DNA of 64,000 bases from Brevibacterium yomogidense (GCF_900163715.1 NZ_FWFF01000003.1:62001-126000), one strand, 5' to 3'. Shown: positions 25,042 to 34,557, counted from the first letter of the stretch. Program-made: numbers and translations. Notes: generated from the letters alone by a model not told the origin.

Positions 25042-27179
25042 CAGTCGATGCGATGTCCCGTGACCAGCCGAATGTCATGAGTGTGAAGGAGATCTTCGAC
25101 CACCATCGATACAGGATCCCGCTGTATCAGCGTGCGTACTCCTGGACTGCGGCGGAGATCCACACACTGCTGGCAGACGTCCGCGATGCTCGTCTGGACG
25201 CTGCGACCCGTCGTGCACGCCGGGGGTCCCGCGACTACTACATCGGCTCGCTCGTCGTCGACGCGATGCATTCGGACGAAGGAACACTGCTCGAAGTGGT
25301 GGACGGTCAGCAACGACTCACGACGCTCTTCATCATCCTCTCTCTGACTGGACCGGGGACGGGCAACGAGGATCCGCAGTTCACCGGGGCGCTCACGTTC
25401 GAAGGACGCGACGCAGCAGCCGAGGACCTGCGTCGTCTAGCACGCGACGGAGCCGGCTCGATCAACCGACTGACGACACCTGGGATCAGACTCGCTGCCG
25501 AGCTCGTCGAACAAGCCGTCAGTCGCGGAGCCCACCTCGACCCGACCAACGCTGACCTCGTCGACAGCGTGGCGTTCTCGTCGGAGGATGCGACATATCT
25601 GCGGGAGCACGTGAAGATCCTGCAGACCGCACTTCCATCTGGCACCGACCTCAACCACTACTTCGAAGTCATGAATACCCGCGGCGAGCAGCTCGAGAAG
25701 CACGAGATCCTCAAGGCGAACATGATCAGAGCGCTTCCTCACACCATGGAACAAGCCGCGTTCTCCGCGATCTGGGACGCCTGTTCTGTGCTCGAGCGAC
25801 ACGTACAGACTCAGTTCTCGCCGACTCAGAAACCAGAAGGGGCGACCTCCGAGAGAACTATGCTCTTCGGCTCGGGTTGGAACACCTTCCGACCGGAGTC
25901 AGCTGACGAGCTATTCGACCATGTACAAGCGATGCTCGCTGGTGACGATACGTCGACGTCGAACGAACCACTGCCCACACCTCACGGGTCAGAGCAGCGC
26001 ATTCTCCTAGCAGATGTGCTGACTGCCTCTGACAGCCAGGAGGACTCGCGGGCAGGAGGTGATCCCGATCAGGAATCCGGTTCGTACGGTTCCATCATCG
26101 ATTTTCCGAACCTGCTGCTGCACGTCTTGAGAATCCAGAGGAGAGAGACCTTCACCTGGGAGGATCCTCGCGACGGAGCAGAACTTCGAGTACGACTCGA
26201 GGACAAGTATCTGCTCAGCGAATTCGACCGTTCCATGCTCGCGTCGCGTCATCTCGATGACGCGTCCCGACGTGCCGAAGTACGGGAGTTCGCCTACCTT
26301 CTGCTGAAGACCCGGTACCTTCTGGACACCTACGTCATCCGCACGCAACTGACGGCAGGGGGTGACGACGAGGAGAACTGGGTGCTTCACCGGGCACTGA
26401 GATACCCGGCGCCGCCGGCGAAAACCGCGCAGCTCAGTGCGCGGGCCACGTTCAGAACAGGACAGTCGACGGGTTCGGATGAGAACACGAATCGCGACCA
26501 GGTCCACCGGCAGGTGCTCATGCTGCAAGCGATGTTCCAGGTCAGCGATACCCGTCGCGCCTCGAAGTACTTCCTCTTCCAGATCCTCGAATGGCTCCAT
26601 CAGCAGGAGGCTCCCTCAGCTGTCGATGGCGAGAGTTTCGTGAAGAAGCTGGAGACCATGGCACGGAGCCGCCTCCGGGCGCTGGATTTCACAGCCGTGA
26701 TGAATGACGGCACACACGTGCCGAACTTCCTCTTCAATGTCCTCGACTACGAGCTCTGGAGGCTCGCCGAAGTCGCTGACGGCTCAGAGCTCACGCACGT
26801 GCTGCCCCACCCGAATCTCGTGGCTGGCCTGACGGAGGCGTCGCCGACGTTCCGTTTCCGCTACCGAACGTCCGTGGAACACTACTATCCTGTTCAGCCG
26901 TCCTCGGAACAAGGTCACCGCCGGCTGGATCCGTCCGACGGGAACCACTTCGGAAACCTCTGCCTCATGTCCCGGTCTGAGAACGCACGCCGGAACAATC
27001 TCATGCCGATCGCCAAGGCCAGAGAATTTCAGCCCGCTCGCCAGAGCCTGAAGTTCCAGCTCATGTCCGCCCTCGCTCTGGAGGCCCACGACTGGGCTGA
27101 GGAACAGATCCACGCGCACGGTTCAGCGATGCTCCGGGTGATGCAGAATGCTGCCGACACCCCGGTCGCCGTATGCTGA
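25038..27179 (+). CDS. DUF262-DUF1524 protein B (GmrSD-like, candidate defence nuclease)
   Basis: 713 aa; ATG at 25038 overlaps the end of protein A and has GAGGGG upstream. The N-terminal DUF262 domain carries RIPLYQRAYSWTAAEIHTLL, then VVDGQQRLTTL at 87-97 and VMNTRGEQLEKHEILKANMI. The C-terminal 120 residues contain RTSVEHYYPVQP and HFGNLCLMSRSENARRNN, matching the His and Asn spacing of DUF1524 (HNH-like nuclease). It is thus a single-chain GmrSD-like enzyme with a paralogous partner upstream. GmrSD enzymes cleave modified phage DNA; the target here is unknown. Confidence 0.85.
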   Translation: MTVDAMSRDQPNVMSVKEIFDHHRYRIPLYQRAYSWTAAEIHTLLADVRDARLDAATRRARRGSRDYYIGSLVVDAMHSDEGTLLEVVDGQQRLTTLFIILSLTGPGTGNEDPQFTGALTFEGRDAAAEDLRRLARDGAGSINRLTTPGIRLAAELVEQAVSRGAHLDPTNADLVDSVAFSSEDATYLREHVKILQTALPSGTDLNHYFEVMNTRGEQLEKHEILKANMIRALPHTMEQAAFSAIWDACSVLERHVQTQFSPTQKPEGATSERTMLFGSGWNTFRPESADELFDHVQAMLAGDDTSTSNEPLPTPHGSEQRILLADVLTASDSQEDSRAGGDPDQESGSYGSIIDFPNLLLHVLRIQRRETFTWEDPRDGAELRVRLEDKYLLSEFDRSMLASRHLDDASRRAEVREFAYLLLKTRYLLDTYVIRTQLTAGGDDEENWVLHRALRYPAPPAKTAQLSARATFRTGQSTGSDENTNRDQVHRQVLMLQAMFQVSDTRRASKYFLFQILEWLHQQEAPSAVDGESFVKKLETMARSRLRALDFTAVMNDGTHVPNFLFNVLDYELWRLAEVADGSELTHVLPHPNLVAGLTEASPTFRFRYRTSVEHYYPVQPSSEQGHRRLDPSDGNHFGNLCLMSRSENARRNNLMPIAKAREFQPARQSLKFQLMSALALEAHDWAEEQIHAHGSAMLRVMQNAADTPVAVC

Positions 27180-27203
27180 TGTCACACGCGAAAGGGCGAC
27201 ACC

Positions 27204-28490
27204 GTGGACGCACCGATCGACACTGCTCAGACTGCACGCTCGTCTCGCACGACCTGCCTCATCGTCGGCGCAGGCCCGGCGGGACTGGTCCTGGGCCTCC
27301 TGCTGGCACGGGCCGGGATCGACGTCACCGTGCTGGAGAAGCACCAGGACTTCCTGCGGGACTTCCGGGGCGACACGGTGCATCCCAGCACTCTGGAGCT
27401 GCTCGACGACCTGGGACTCTTCGAGCGCTTCGACGCACTCCCCCAGTCCCACCTGCACCGCGTGCGGCTGCCGGGGGCAGACGATGAGGACGTGCCCCTC
27501 GTGGACTTCACCCGTCTGCCGGTGCGGCATCCGTACATCGCGATGGTCCCGCAGTGGGACCTGCTCGACCTCATCGCCGAGGCCGCAGACCTCGAACCGT
27601 CGTTCACCCTCCTGACCGAGCACGAGGTCACGGGCGTCGTGCGGGACGGCGACCGAGTCGTCGGCGTCGACTACTCGACACCAGACGGCGCCGGCACCGT
27701 GCGCGCCGATCTCACCATCGCCTGCGACGGGCGGTGGTCGGTCATCCGCCAGGACGTCGGACTCCCCACGAAGGAATTCCCCGTCGATTTCGATGTCTGG
27801 TGGTACCGCGTTCCCACCCGCAGCCGCATCGGCGGCTCGCTCCTGCCCCGCATGCACACGGGGCGCGTACTCATCGCGATCCCGCGCGAGAGATACCTCC
27901 AGATCGCGCGGCTGGGCCGCAAGGGCACCGACGCCGCGCTGCGCGCTCGAGGTCTCGACGCGCTGAGAGCGGAGACGGCCGACCTCCTTCCCGAAGTCGC
28001 GGACGACGTCGACTCCATCTCCTCACTGGACGACGTCAAGCATCTGAGCGTCCGCATCGATCGACTGCGCCGCTGGTACGCGGCGGGCGTTCTGTGCATC
28101 GGCGACGCGGCGCACGCGATGTCCCCAGTCGGCGGCATCGGCATCAACCTCGCGGTGCAGGACGCCGTGGCCACAGCCCGCTTCCTCTCACCGTCGCTCA
28201 CGGATCGCACCGCACCCGTGGAGGACCGCGTCCTTGCTCGCGTGCAGCGCAGGCGAGCGCTCCCGACGGCGCTCACCCAGGGCGTGCAGAGACTCGTGCA
28301 GGGGCTCATCATCGCGCCGGCGCTCAACGGCTCTGTGGTCCAGCCGCCTCAGCTCATCGGGAGGATCCTGCGAAGGCTGCCTGGCCTGTCGGTGGTCCCC
28401 GCCTACATCGTCGGTGTGGGCTTCCGCCCGGAGAAGGCGCCTGCGTGGGCTCGGCGTCGCAGCGATCGGTCGCCGTCGTCAGTCGCATAG
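27204..28490 (+). CDS. FAD-dependent monooxygenase (PHBH/UbiH fold)
   Basis: 428 aa from GTG at 27204. The three flavin-hydroxylase fingerprints are present: VGAGPAGLVLGLLLARAG near the N-terminus, ACDGRWSVIR, and CIGDAAHAMSPVGGIGIN. Such enzymes hydroxylate aromatic or polyketide substrates, or act as FAD oxidoreductases, in the cytosol. The DUF1990 gene follows 35 bases later. The substrate is unknown. Confidence 0.88.
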   Translation: MDAPIDTAQTARSSRTTCLIVGAGPAGLVLGLLLARAGIDVTVLEKHQDFLRDFRGDTVHPSTLELLDDLGLFERFDALPQSHLHRVRLPGADDEDVPLVDFTRLPVRHPYIAMVPQWDLLDLIAEAADLEPSFTLLTEHEVTGVVRDGDRVVGVDYSTPDGAGTVRADLTIACDGRWSVIRQDVGLPTKEFPVDFDVWWYRVPTRSRIGGSLLPRMHTGRVLIAIPRERYLQIARLGRKGTDAALRARGLDALRAETADLLPEVADDVDSISSLDDVKHLSVRIDRLRRWYAAGVLCIGDAAHAMSPVGGIGINLAVQDAVATARFLSPSLTDRTAPVEDRVLARVQRRRALPTALTQGVQRLVQGLIIAPALNGSVVQPPQLIGRILRRLPGLSVVPAYIVGVGFRPEKAPAWARRRSDRSPSSVA

Positions 28491-28525
28491 TGTGGTGTGA
28501 TGCTCCTGCTCATGAGGCACCGCGC

Positions 28526-29008
28526 ATGACCGTCCCGCATCTGGCTGTGTGGCCGCCCGATCCTTCGACGCGGCTGCACCGCTCCGAGGTGTCTGCGGTC
28601 ATCGGCAGTGGTGATGAGACCTGGAAGAGGGCGGCTGCCGACCTGCTGCGTTGGAAGGTCAAGACCCGCAGCGGCTTCCGCGTCGACGACGACCAGCCGG
28701 TGACGCCCGGCACCGAACTCATCGTCACAGCACGCGTCCTCGGCATCACCGTCAGGGAGCCGATCCGGGTCGAGCACGTCGTCGAGTCCGAGGATCGAGT
28801 CGGATTCTCCTACCGGACACTCCCCGGCCACCCCGTCTCAGGAGAAGAGGCATTCATCGTCCACCGCGAGGGCGAGGACGTCATCCTCACGATCCGCTCC
28901 CTGACCGGTCCCTCTCCGCGGCTGCCCTGGCGTCCGCTCTTCCCTCTCCTGCTGCTCGCGCAGCGGGTCGTGCGGCGCAGGTACCTCCGTTCGCTGACCG
29001 CCTCGTGA
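28526..29008 (+). CDS. DUF1990 (UPF0548) family protein
   Basis: 160 aa from ATG at 28526; a GTG at 28490 overlapping the previous stop is possible. The conserved pattern is clear: AVIGSGDETWKRAAADLLRWK, GFSYRTLPGHPVSGEEAF and a C-terminal basic RRRYLRSL. The family has a START-like flavour but no proven role. It probably shares the monooxygenase transcript. Confidence 0.8.
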   Translation: MTVPHLAVWPPDPSTRLHRSEVSAVIGSGDETWKRAAADLLRWKVKTRSGFRVDDDQPVTPGTELIVTARVLGITVREPIRVEHVVESEDRVGFSYRTLPGHPVSGEEAFIVHREGEDVILTIRSLTGPSPRLPWRPLFPLLLLAQRVVRRRYLRSLTAS

Positions 29009-29088
29009 GTGCGCCCCCGAAACATTCCAGGAGCCGCCGAGCCCGCGAGGGGTAGGCACCGTCGCCGGCTCTCCGTACACTCATCTGT

Positions 29089-29835
29089 GTGACGAAGCTC
29101 ACGGCCTCGACGGCGGAGAGTCTGGTGGCATCCTCGACCAGGCTCGCGCGGGAGCGTGCCGCCGACCTGAGCGTGGCCGACCTGGCCGATCACGCCGGGT
29201 ACAGCCCCTTCCACTTCGCGCGCCTCTTCGCACGTCACGTCGGCATCGGTCCCGGACAGTACCTCACGGCTCTGCGGATCGATCGTGCGAAGCAGCTGCT
29301 GCTCACGGAGACCGAATCGGTGATCGATGTCGCGACAGCAGTCGGGTTCGACTCCCTCTCCAGCTTCAGCCGGCGCTTCCGCTCCACGGTCGGCGTCCCG
29401 CCCGCGCAGCTGCGGCGCCTCGCCGACCGCATCAGCGACAAGCCCCCGCGCCCCTTCAGCCTGCTCTCCCCCGGTACCGGAAGCGTGCGGGTCACGATCG
29501 AACTCCCCACCGACTTCAGTCCGCGGGGCGACGCCGCTATCTGGGTGGGGTGGTACCCGCACCCAGCGCCCATCGGCCTGCCGCTCTCCGGGGCCCTGAT
29601 CTCCAGGGTTCCGGAGATCAGCCTGCCCCTGTGCGCCGGGGCACCCTTCCTGCTGGGGTTCGCTGTACCCGCACACGCCGATCCGATGGCCCAGCTGGTG
29701 CCGCCGGATCCGATGGTCGCTGTGCACCCGGCCCCACTCACCGCATCAGCGGACATCACCCTGCGCTTCGAAGCCTCGCAGACCGAACGCCCCATGCCCC
29801 TCCTGACCGCGCTGCCCAGCCTGTGCACGCGGTGA
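29089..29835 (+). CDS. AraC-family transcriptional regulator
   Basis: 248 aa from GTG at 29089. The DNA-binding domain is N-terminal (two HTH motifs, LSVADLADHAGYSPFHFARLFARHVG and IDVATAVGFDSLSSFSRRFRSTVG). The C-terminal half is a sensor-like domain ending in Cys-Thr-Arg. This layout is common for regulators placed just before a VOC gene, which here begins 139 bases downstream and is the likely target. Confidence 0.88.
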   Translation: MTKLTASTAESLVASSTRLARERAADLSVADLADHAGYSPFHFARLFARHVGIGPGQYLTALRIDRAKQLLLTETESVIDVATAVGFDSLSSFSRRFRSTVGVPPAQLRRLADRISDKPPRPFSLLSPGTGSVRVTIELPTDFSPRGDAAIWVGWYPHPAPIGLPLSGALISRVPEISLPLCAGAPFLLGFAVPAHADPMAQLVPPDPMVAVHPAPLTASADITLRFEASQTERPMPLLTALPSLCTR

Positions 29836-29974
29836 CGAGCGGATCGGACGGGCACAGCGAGCGGCAACCAGGACCTCGGCGGCGGTTGCGCAGTTTCGGA
29901 CAAAGACTGATCACGCCGTCCCTCTAGCGTGGGATCACCACCCGGGCTACCCGCCCTCGACTACAGGAGGAATC

Positions 29975-30772
29975 ATGACCGCGACCACCGGAACCAGCGC
30001 ATGGATCGACGTCAGCGCACACGACTTCGCCGCATCGAAGGAGTTCTACACCGGACTGTTCGGCTGGACGTTCGATCAGCTGGGCGATGAGTTCAACAGC
30101 TACAACCTCATCCGCAACGGCGACGCCCTGGTGGGCGGCGCGATGGACGTCACCGGCATGACCTGCCCCCTCGGCAACCCGATCCCCTCGGAGTGGAGCG
30201 TCTACCTCACGGTCGACGACCTCGATGCCCGTCTGCAGAAGGCCGAGCAGCACGGCGCGATCATCGCGATGGGAGCAGACCAGGTGGGCGATTCCGGCCG
30301 CATGGCGATGCTCATCGACCCGACCGGGGCGACCATCTGCATGTGGGAGCCCAAGGACCTCGACGGCTTTGACTTCACCGGACAGCCCGGCTCACCCGTC
30401 TGGTTCGAGCTCATGACCCACAAGTTCGATGAGGCGAGCGCGTTCTACACCGCCGTGTTCGACGCGGATCTCGTGTCGATGACCGAGCAGATGGACGATG
30501 ACAGCTTCCGCTACGTCACCAACGGGCCTGGTGAGACCGCCAGCTGGGGACTGGGTGATGCCACCGGAGTGATGCCCGAGGACGCGGCCGGCTGGCGCGT
30601 CTACCTGGGAGTCGAAGCCGCTGACTCAGCTGTGGAGAAGGTCGCGGAGCTGGGCGGGAGGCTGCTTGACGGCCCAGTGGACTCACCGTTCGGCCGGATC
30701 GCCACGATCGCGGACCCGGAGGGTGCGACCTTCCAGATCTGCGCGATGAGCGAAGCGGTGGCAGAGGGCTGA
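29975..30772 (+). CDS. Two-domain VOC (glyoxalase-like) protein
   Basis: 265 aa; start ATG 29975 with GGAGG upstream. Two tandem vicinal-oxygen-chelate domains: the first begins WIDVSAHDFAASKEFYTGLFGWTF, the second SPVWFELMTHKFDEASAFYTAVF, and both close with an IATIADPEGATF/MLIDPTGATICMW strand. The family covers dioxygenases, glyoxalases and resistance binders. The reaction is not determined. The gene is expected to be controlled by the adjacent AraC regulator. Confidence 0.88.
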   Translation: MTATTGTSAWIDVSAHDFAASKEFYTGLFGWTFDQLGDEFNSYNLIRNGDALVGGAMDVTGMTCPLGNPIPSEWSVYLTVDDLDARLQKAEQHGAIIAMGADQVGDSGRMAMLIDPTGATICMWEPKDLDGFDFTGQPGSPVWFELMTHKFDEASAFYTAVFDADLVSMTEQMDDDSFRYVTNGPGETASWGLGDATGVMPEDAAGWRVYLGVEAADSAVEKVAELGGRLLDGPVDSPFGRIATIADPEGATFQICAMSEAVAEG

Positions 30773-30779
30773 GACCACG

Positions 30780-31520
30780 ATGAAGGTCACGATTCGCACC
30801 TTGGCCGAGTGTCCCGACCTCCTGCCCGCGCTGCTCGCCATGGAGAACCCCCGGCCCGAGTTCATCAGGCGCGATCCGTTCGGCGAGCTCTACTACGACC
30901 CTGCCGTCCTGACGCAGTTCGCGGACCACATCCTCCTTGCCCGATCCCCCGATGGCGAACTTGTGGCGAAAGCGCATGCGATTCCGTTCCGTCTGGAAGA
31001 CGGTCCGCTCCCCGACGACGGGTGGGACGGCGCGATCCGACGGGAGATTCTGACGAAGCTCGCCGGTGCTGTCCCCGACTCCCTCGCAGCTCTGGAGATC
31101 TTCGTCAGATCGGCCTCTCAGGGCTTGGGACTGTCCCGGCAGATGCTCGAGGCCCTGAGCCTCAACGCTCTGAGGCTCGGATTCCGTGAGCTCGTCGTTC
31201 CAGTGCGCCCCAACGGCAAGACTGATATTCACGAGCCCATGTCGTCGTACGCCATGCGCACTCGCGCCGACGGGCTTCCTGTCGACCCCTGGCTGCGCGT
31301 ACACGTCCGAGCCGGTGGGAGGATTGAGAGCGTGGCTGCACGATCCATGGTGGTCGCAGGCACTCTGTCCGAGTGGCGGACGTGGACAGGCCTTCCCAGG
31401 GATTCCCCCGGACCGGTCGAGGTTCCTCAAGCTCTCAGCCCTGTGATCTGCAGCCCGGAACAGGGCACAGCCGTCTACACCGAACCCAATGTCTGGGTGC
31501 GACACAGCACCGGGGCGTGA
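30780..31520 (+). CDS. GNAT-like N-acetyltransferase (putative)
   Basis: 246 aa, 7 bases after the VOC stop. The central segment ALEIFVRSASQGLGLSRQMLEAL looks like the GNAT acetyl-CoA motif A (Gln-x-x-Gly-x-Gly-like). The remainder is not typical, so the call rests mainly on that block and on fold-like alternation around it. The substrate is unknown. Confidence 0.6.
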   Translation: MKVTIRTLAECPDLLPALLAMENPRPEFIRRDPFGELYYDPAVLTQFADHILLARSPDGELVAKAHAIPFRLEDGPLPDDGWDGAIRREILTKLAGAVPDSLAALEIFVRSASQGLGLSRQMLEALSLNALRLGFRELVVPVRPNGKTDIHEPMSSYAMRTRADGLPVDPWLRVHVRAGGRIESVAARSMVVAGTLSEWRTWTGLPRDSPGPVEVPQALSPVICSPEQGTAVYTEPNVWVRHSTGA

Positions 31521-31524
31521 ACCA

Positions 31525-31933
31525 TCACCCGGCGGTGGCATGCTCACGCAGCCACGCCACGACATCGCTGGGAAGCCGACTGTCCATGAAGAGACCCGTG
31601 TGCCCGCGATCCGGGTATGTGACCACTGTGGCATCCCAATCCATGCGGCAGTCTGCTGAACGACGGGGAGGGGAAGAATCGATCCGCCTCGCCGGCGACG
31701 AGCACCACCGAGCAGCTGATCCCGGCCAGTATCTCCCACGCATCGAAGGCGGCTTCCGCTTTCGCCTCGACGATGAGATCCGAGTCGGGAGTCTCGGTCT
31801 TCGCCAGGATCGCACCGATCGCGGCTCCTGCCGCGCCGCGGAACCGCGCGAACGCCTGACCGGCCACAATGCCCTCCAGCAGAACGGCGCCCGCTTCGGC
31901 ATACTCTCCCACTGGCGCGCTGGACGCAGACAC
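31525..31933 (-). pseudogene. Alpha/beta hydrolase C-terminal remnant with frameshift
   Basis: Only the C-terminal third of a hydrolase is present. One frame gives CSVVLVAGEADRFFPSPSF (the acid-bearing strand and loop). The continuation, DATVVTYPDRGHTGLF with the catalytic-His region, is in another frame. The break lies near 31640-31670. No nucleophile elbow is found upstream, so the gene is both truncated and frameshifted. It lies between the GNAT-like and kinase genes. Confidence 0.7.
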
Positions 31934-31996
31934 GTATCCTGAAGCTCAGACGAACCCGCCAATCGCGAATTCGACCGGCGAAGGGTCTCACAGCAG

Positions 31997-32752
31997 ATGA
32001 CGCACGCACCCTGGGCATTCACCTCAGTGTCAACGTGGCAGCAACCGGAACCGGAGCACTCGCACCCACGGCGGAGTGCGGAACTTCAACGTATCGCCGC
32101 ACGGCTCTCCTCACAGCGGGGAGACCGTCTGCGGGTGGCCGTCGATGGCTTCACCGGAGCAGGGAAAACCACCTTCGCCAATGAACTGGCAGCAGCCTTC
32201 AGACGTGCGGGCCGCAGCACCGCTCGAGCCAGCCTCGACGATTTCAAACATCCATGGTCTCACTCGCGTGAGCACGGCTACGACCGTCTCAGCGGTCAGG
32301 GGTACTACCGCAACGCATACAGCCTCACTGATGCCCAAGAACTCCTCCTCCGCCCGGCCGGCCACGACGGCAGTGGATGCGTGGCACTGTGCGCACACGA
32401 TCCGCTCACAGGAATCGACCATCGCCACGACCGTGTGCAGCTGCTTGACGATACGGTCCTCATCGTCGACTCAGCCTTCGCAGCGCGGCCGGAACTGGCT
32501 GGGTTCTGGGACGCCCACGTCTGGCTCGCGGTGCCGCCTGAGCTTGCTCTGGACCGCGGAGTCCAGCGCGACGCGCCCCGTGAAGGACAGGATGAGGCCC
32601 TGCGGCTGCACCGCGACCGGTACGGTGCTGCGACCGCGCAGTACTTGTCCGAGGTGGACGCGCCCAGCACCGCCGACCTCGTGGTCGACAACAGCGATCT
32701 CGATCGTGCCGATGTCCTGGTCGACAGACTGCAGCCGTCGCAGGATCACTGA
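31997..32752 (+). CDS. Uridine-kinase-like P-loop NTPase
   Basis: 251 aa. Walker A is VDGFTGAGKTTFA near residue 50, followed by the base-binding/lid region DDFKHPWSHSREHGYDRLSG and later DDTVLIVDSAF (Walker B-like). This is the actinobacterial group annotated as uridine kinase-like. It should phosphorylate a nucleoside or a related small molecule, but the substrate is not proven. The first 30 residues are poorly conserved-looking, so a later start is possible. Confidence 0.78.
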   Translation: MTHAPWAFTSVSTWQQPEPEHSHPRRSAELQRIAARLSSQRGDRLRVAVDGFTGAGKTTFANELAAAFRRAGRSTARASLDDFKHPWSHSREHGYDRLSGQGYYRNAYSLTDAQELLLRPAGHDGSGCVALCAHDPLTGIDHRHDRVQLLDDTVLIVDSAFAARPELAGFWDAHVWLAVPPELALDRGVQRDAPREGQDEALRLHRDRYGAATAQYLSEVDAPSTADLVVDNSDLDRADVLVDRLQPSQDH

Positions 32753-32842
32753 GCGGCGATGATCCCTGGTCGCTTCGGCAGGAGTGATGCCATGTGAGCG
32801 CAAGAGATCACGGCTGTTTGGCCCTTCGGTAGTCTTGATGGC

Positions 32843-33316
32843 ATGGCACTGCATCCCAGCCTCGAGCCCATCGCCGCGCTGATCGGCACCTGGCGCGGTC
32901 CTGGCCGGGGCGAGTACCCCACGATCACGTCCTTCGAATACACAGAAGAAGTCACGTTCACGGACGTGGGCAAGCCCTTCCTCCACTACGTGCAGCGGAC
33001 CACGTCGCCGGAAGGTGCGCCGATGCACACTGAGACGGGGTTCCTGCGGGTATCGGCGGAGGGTGTCGTCGAGTTCGTCCTCGCTCAACCCACTGGTCAG
33101 ACCGAGTTGGCGGAGGGTCTGCTGGTGACCGCCCCTGACGGCTTCAGCTGCGAACTGCACTCCCGTGTCGTGAACTCTGGAAGCGCGAAGCAGGTCGACG
33201 CGACCATTCGCCGCCTGGAGCTGACCGACGGCACGCTCACGACGACCTTCGCTATGGCTGCGGTCGGCGTTCCGATGACGCACCACCTCAGCTCCGAGCT
33301 GCGCCACGTCGGGTGA
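32843..33316 (+). CDS. Nitrobindin-like heme-binding beta-barrel protein (peroxynitrite isomerase family)
   Basis: 157 aa. The nitrobindin/DUF1794 signature is complete: GTWRGPGRGEYPTI at residues 15-28 and the C-terminal MAAVGVPMTHHLSSELR carrying the heme-ligand His. The family binds heme in a ten-stranded barrel and isomerises peroxynitrite to nitrate. The start at ATG 32843 gives the standard family length. No operon partner is evident. Confidence 0.9.
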   Translation: MALHPSLEPIAALIGTWRGPGRGEYPTITSFEYTEEVTFTDVGKPFLHYVQRTTSPEGAPMHTETGFLRVSAEGVVEFVLAQPTGQTELAEGLLVTAPDGFSCELHSRVVNSGSAKQVDATIRRLELTDGTLTTTFAMAAVGVPMTHHLSSELRHVG

Positions 33317-33337
33317 GCCGAATCGAGACCTGTACGC

Positions 33338-33787
33338 GTGGATGATCTGCATGTGACGTCGGGGCCTGGCGCGCCCCGAGGCCTCGTGGTTCCGGCGACC
33401 GAACTAGTCGAGCAGTTCTCGCGGTCGTCTGGGCCCGGCGGCCAGCACGTCAACACGGCGGACTCGAAGGTGCAGCTCAGCATCGACCTGGGGATGACGA
33501 CTGCATTGGACGAGCAGCAGCGGATACGCGTTCTGGAGCACCTGGCTGCGAGGCTGGTGGGCGGTTCGGGCACCGTACTCACGATCAGTGCAGAAGAGCA
33601 CCGCTCTCAGTGGCGAAACCGGGCAACAGCGCGACAGAGGCTCGCGGAACTGCTGCGCGAGGCGGTGGCGCCGCCGGTCGTCCGACGAGCCACCAAGCCG
33701 ACGCGCGGATCGAAGCGACGTCGCCTGAAGGCCAAGCGGATCCGGGCGGAGAAGAAACAGAACCGGAAGCGTCCGGGGGCGGTGTAG
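33338..33787 (+). CDS. arfB: Peptidyl-tRNA hydrolase ArfB (ribosome rescue)
   Basis: 149 aa from GTG at 33338. The GGQ motif is at residues 34-36 (SSGPGGQHVNTADSK), and the C-terminal tail is strongly basic (RRRLKAKRIRAEKKQNRKR), which inserts into the empty mRNA channel. ArfB hydrolyses peptidyl-tRNA on stalled ribosomes independently of tmRNA. It lacks codon-recognition domains, as expected for the family. Confidence 0.92.
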   Translation: MDDLHVTSGPGAPRGLVVPATELVEQFSRSSGPGGQHVNTADSKVQLSIDLGMTTALDEQQRIRVLEHLAARLVGGSGTVLTISAEEHRSQWRNRATARQRLAELLREAVAPPVVRRATKPTRGSKRRRLKAKRIRAEKKQNRKRPGAV

Positions 33788-33810
33788 CGGGCTCGAGAGG
33801 GAGTCCTGTA

Positions 33811-33861
33811 TGACCATTTTCACGAGAACGATTCTCTCGATACTCGGAAGTAACCATTTTC
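33811..33861. promoter_or_regulatory. Control region of the SipW-type operon: direct repeats and palindrome
   Basis: TGACCATTTTC at 33811 and TAACCATTTTC at 33851 are direct repeats exactly 40 bp apart. Between them lies a perfect palindrome GAGAACGATTCTC (33824-33836). The stretch is AT-richer than its surroundings and lies 70-120 bases before the GTG of the first operon gene, so it is probably a regulator-binding region. Confidence 0.5.
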
Positions 33862-33930
33862 CAACCGGTACGCTTGCCGTATTGGCGGGGCTCCATTGGG
33901 GGAGCTCTGCCCTATCTATGAGGAGTCAGT

Positions 33931-34557
33931 GTGACTGAAGCCCCCACTCGCACCGCCAGCACTCGTTCCCGGAAGATCAAGGCGCTCCTGGCCGGAGGCC
34001 TCGTCCTCGGCGTCGGCGCAGCCGTCACCCTCGCCGCCTGGACTGATCAGGAATGGGCAGAAGGCATCTTCGGCGCAGGTTCGTTCAACATCGAAGGCAG
34101 CACTTCGGGTGAAGAGGGAAGCTTCAGAGATAACAACCCTGACGGCACCGGTCCCGCTTCCCTGGAATTCGAGCTCCCCACGAGCACCAACCTGTACCCC
34201 GGAGCCGAAGTCGCCGCACCGTTCGTCGTGCGCCTCGATGCCGAGACGACCTACAACGCGAGCCTTGAGCTCACCGAGGCATCGGCAACCGGCGACAACT
34301 CGGAGGCTCTGACCTACGGGATCGTGCGGGTCCCCTCGGCTGCGGATTGCACCGCTGACGCCTCGGGTACAGAAATCGTGGAGGCGGGCACAGCACTATC
34401 GTCGGCTCCTGACATGGACGCGATCACTCTGGAAGCCGGGGAGGGCACGGCGGGCGATCCGGTCACTCTGTGCTTCCAGGTGACCGCGGACGAAAACCTT
34501 CAGCAGAACCAGTCGACCACTGCCAACTGGCAGTTCGTCGGCACGTCCGTCGAGTAA
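33931..34557 (+). CDS. SipW-dependent-type secreted protein (TasA/camelysin-like)
   Basis: 208 aa from GTG at 33931. The N-terminus shows the SipW-dependent signal pattern: basic RSRKIK, hydrophobic LLAGGLVLGVGAAVTLAAW, then TDQEWAEGIFGAGSFNIEG. The mature part is acidic, beta-rich and has one Cys pair (ADCTADA, VTLCFQV). In Bacillus, proteins with such signals (TasA, CalY) form extracellular fibres or metalloprotease-like surface proteins and need the dedicated peptidase SipW, which is encoded just downstream. A fibre or surface role is inferred. Confidence 0.82.
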   Translation: MTEAPTRTASTRSRKIKALLAGGLVLGVGAAVTLAAWTDQEWAEGIFGAGSFNIEGSTSGEEGSFRDNNPDGTGPASLEFELPTSTNLYPGAEVAAPFVVRLDAETTYNASLELTEASATGDNSEALTYGIVRVPSAADCTADASGTEIVEAGTALSSAPDMDAITLEAGEGTAGDPVTLCFQVTADENLQQNQSTTANWQFVGTSVE

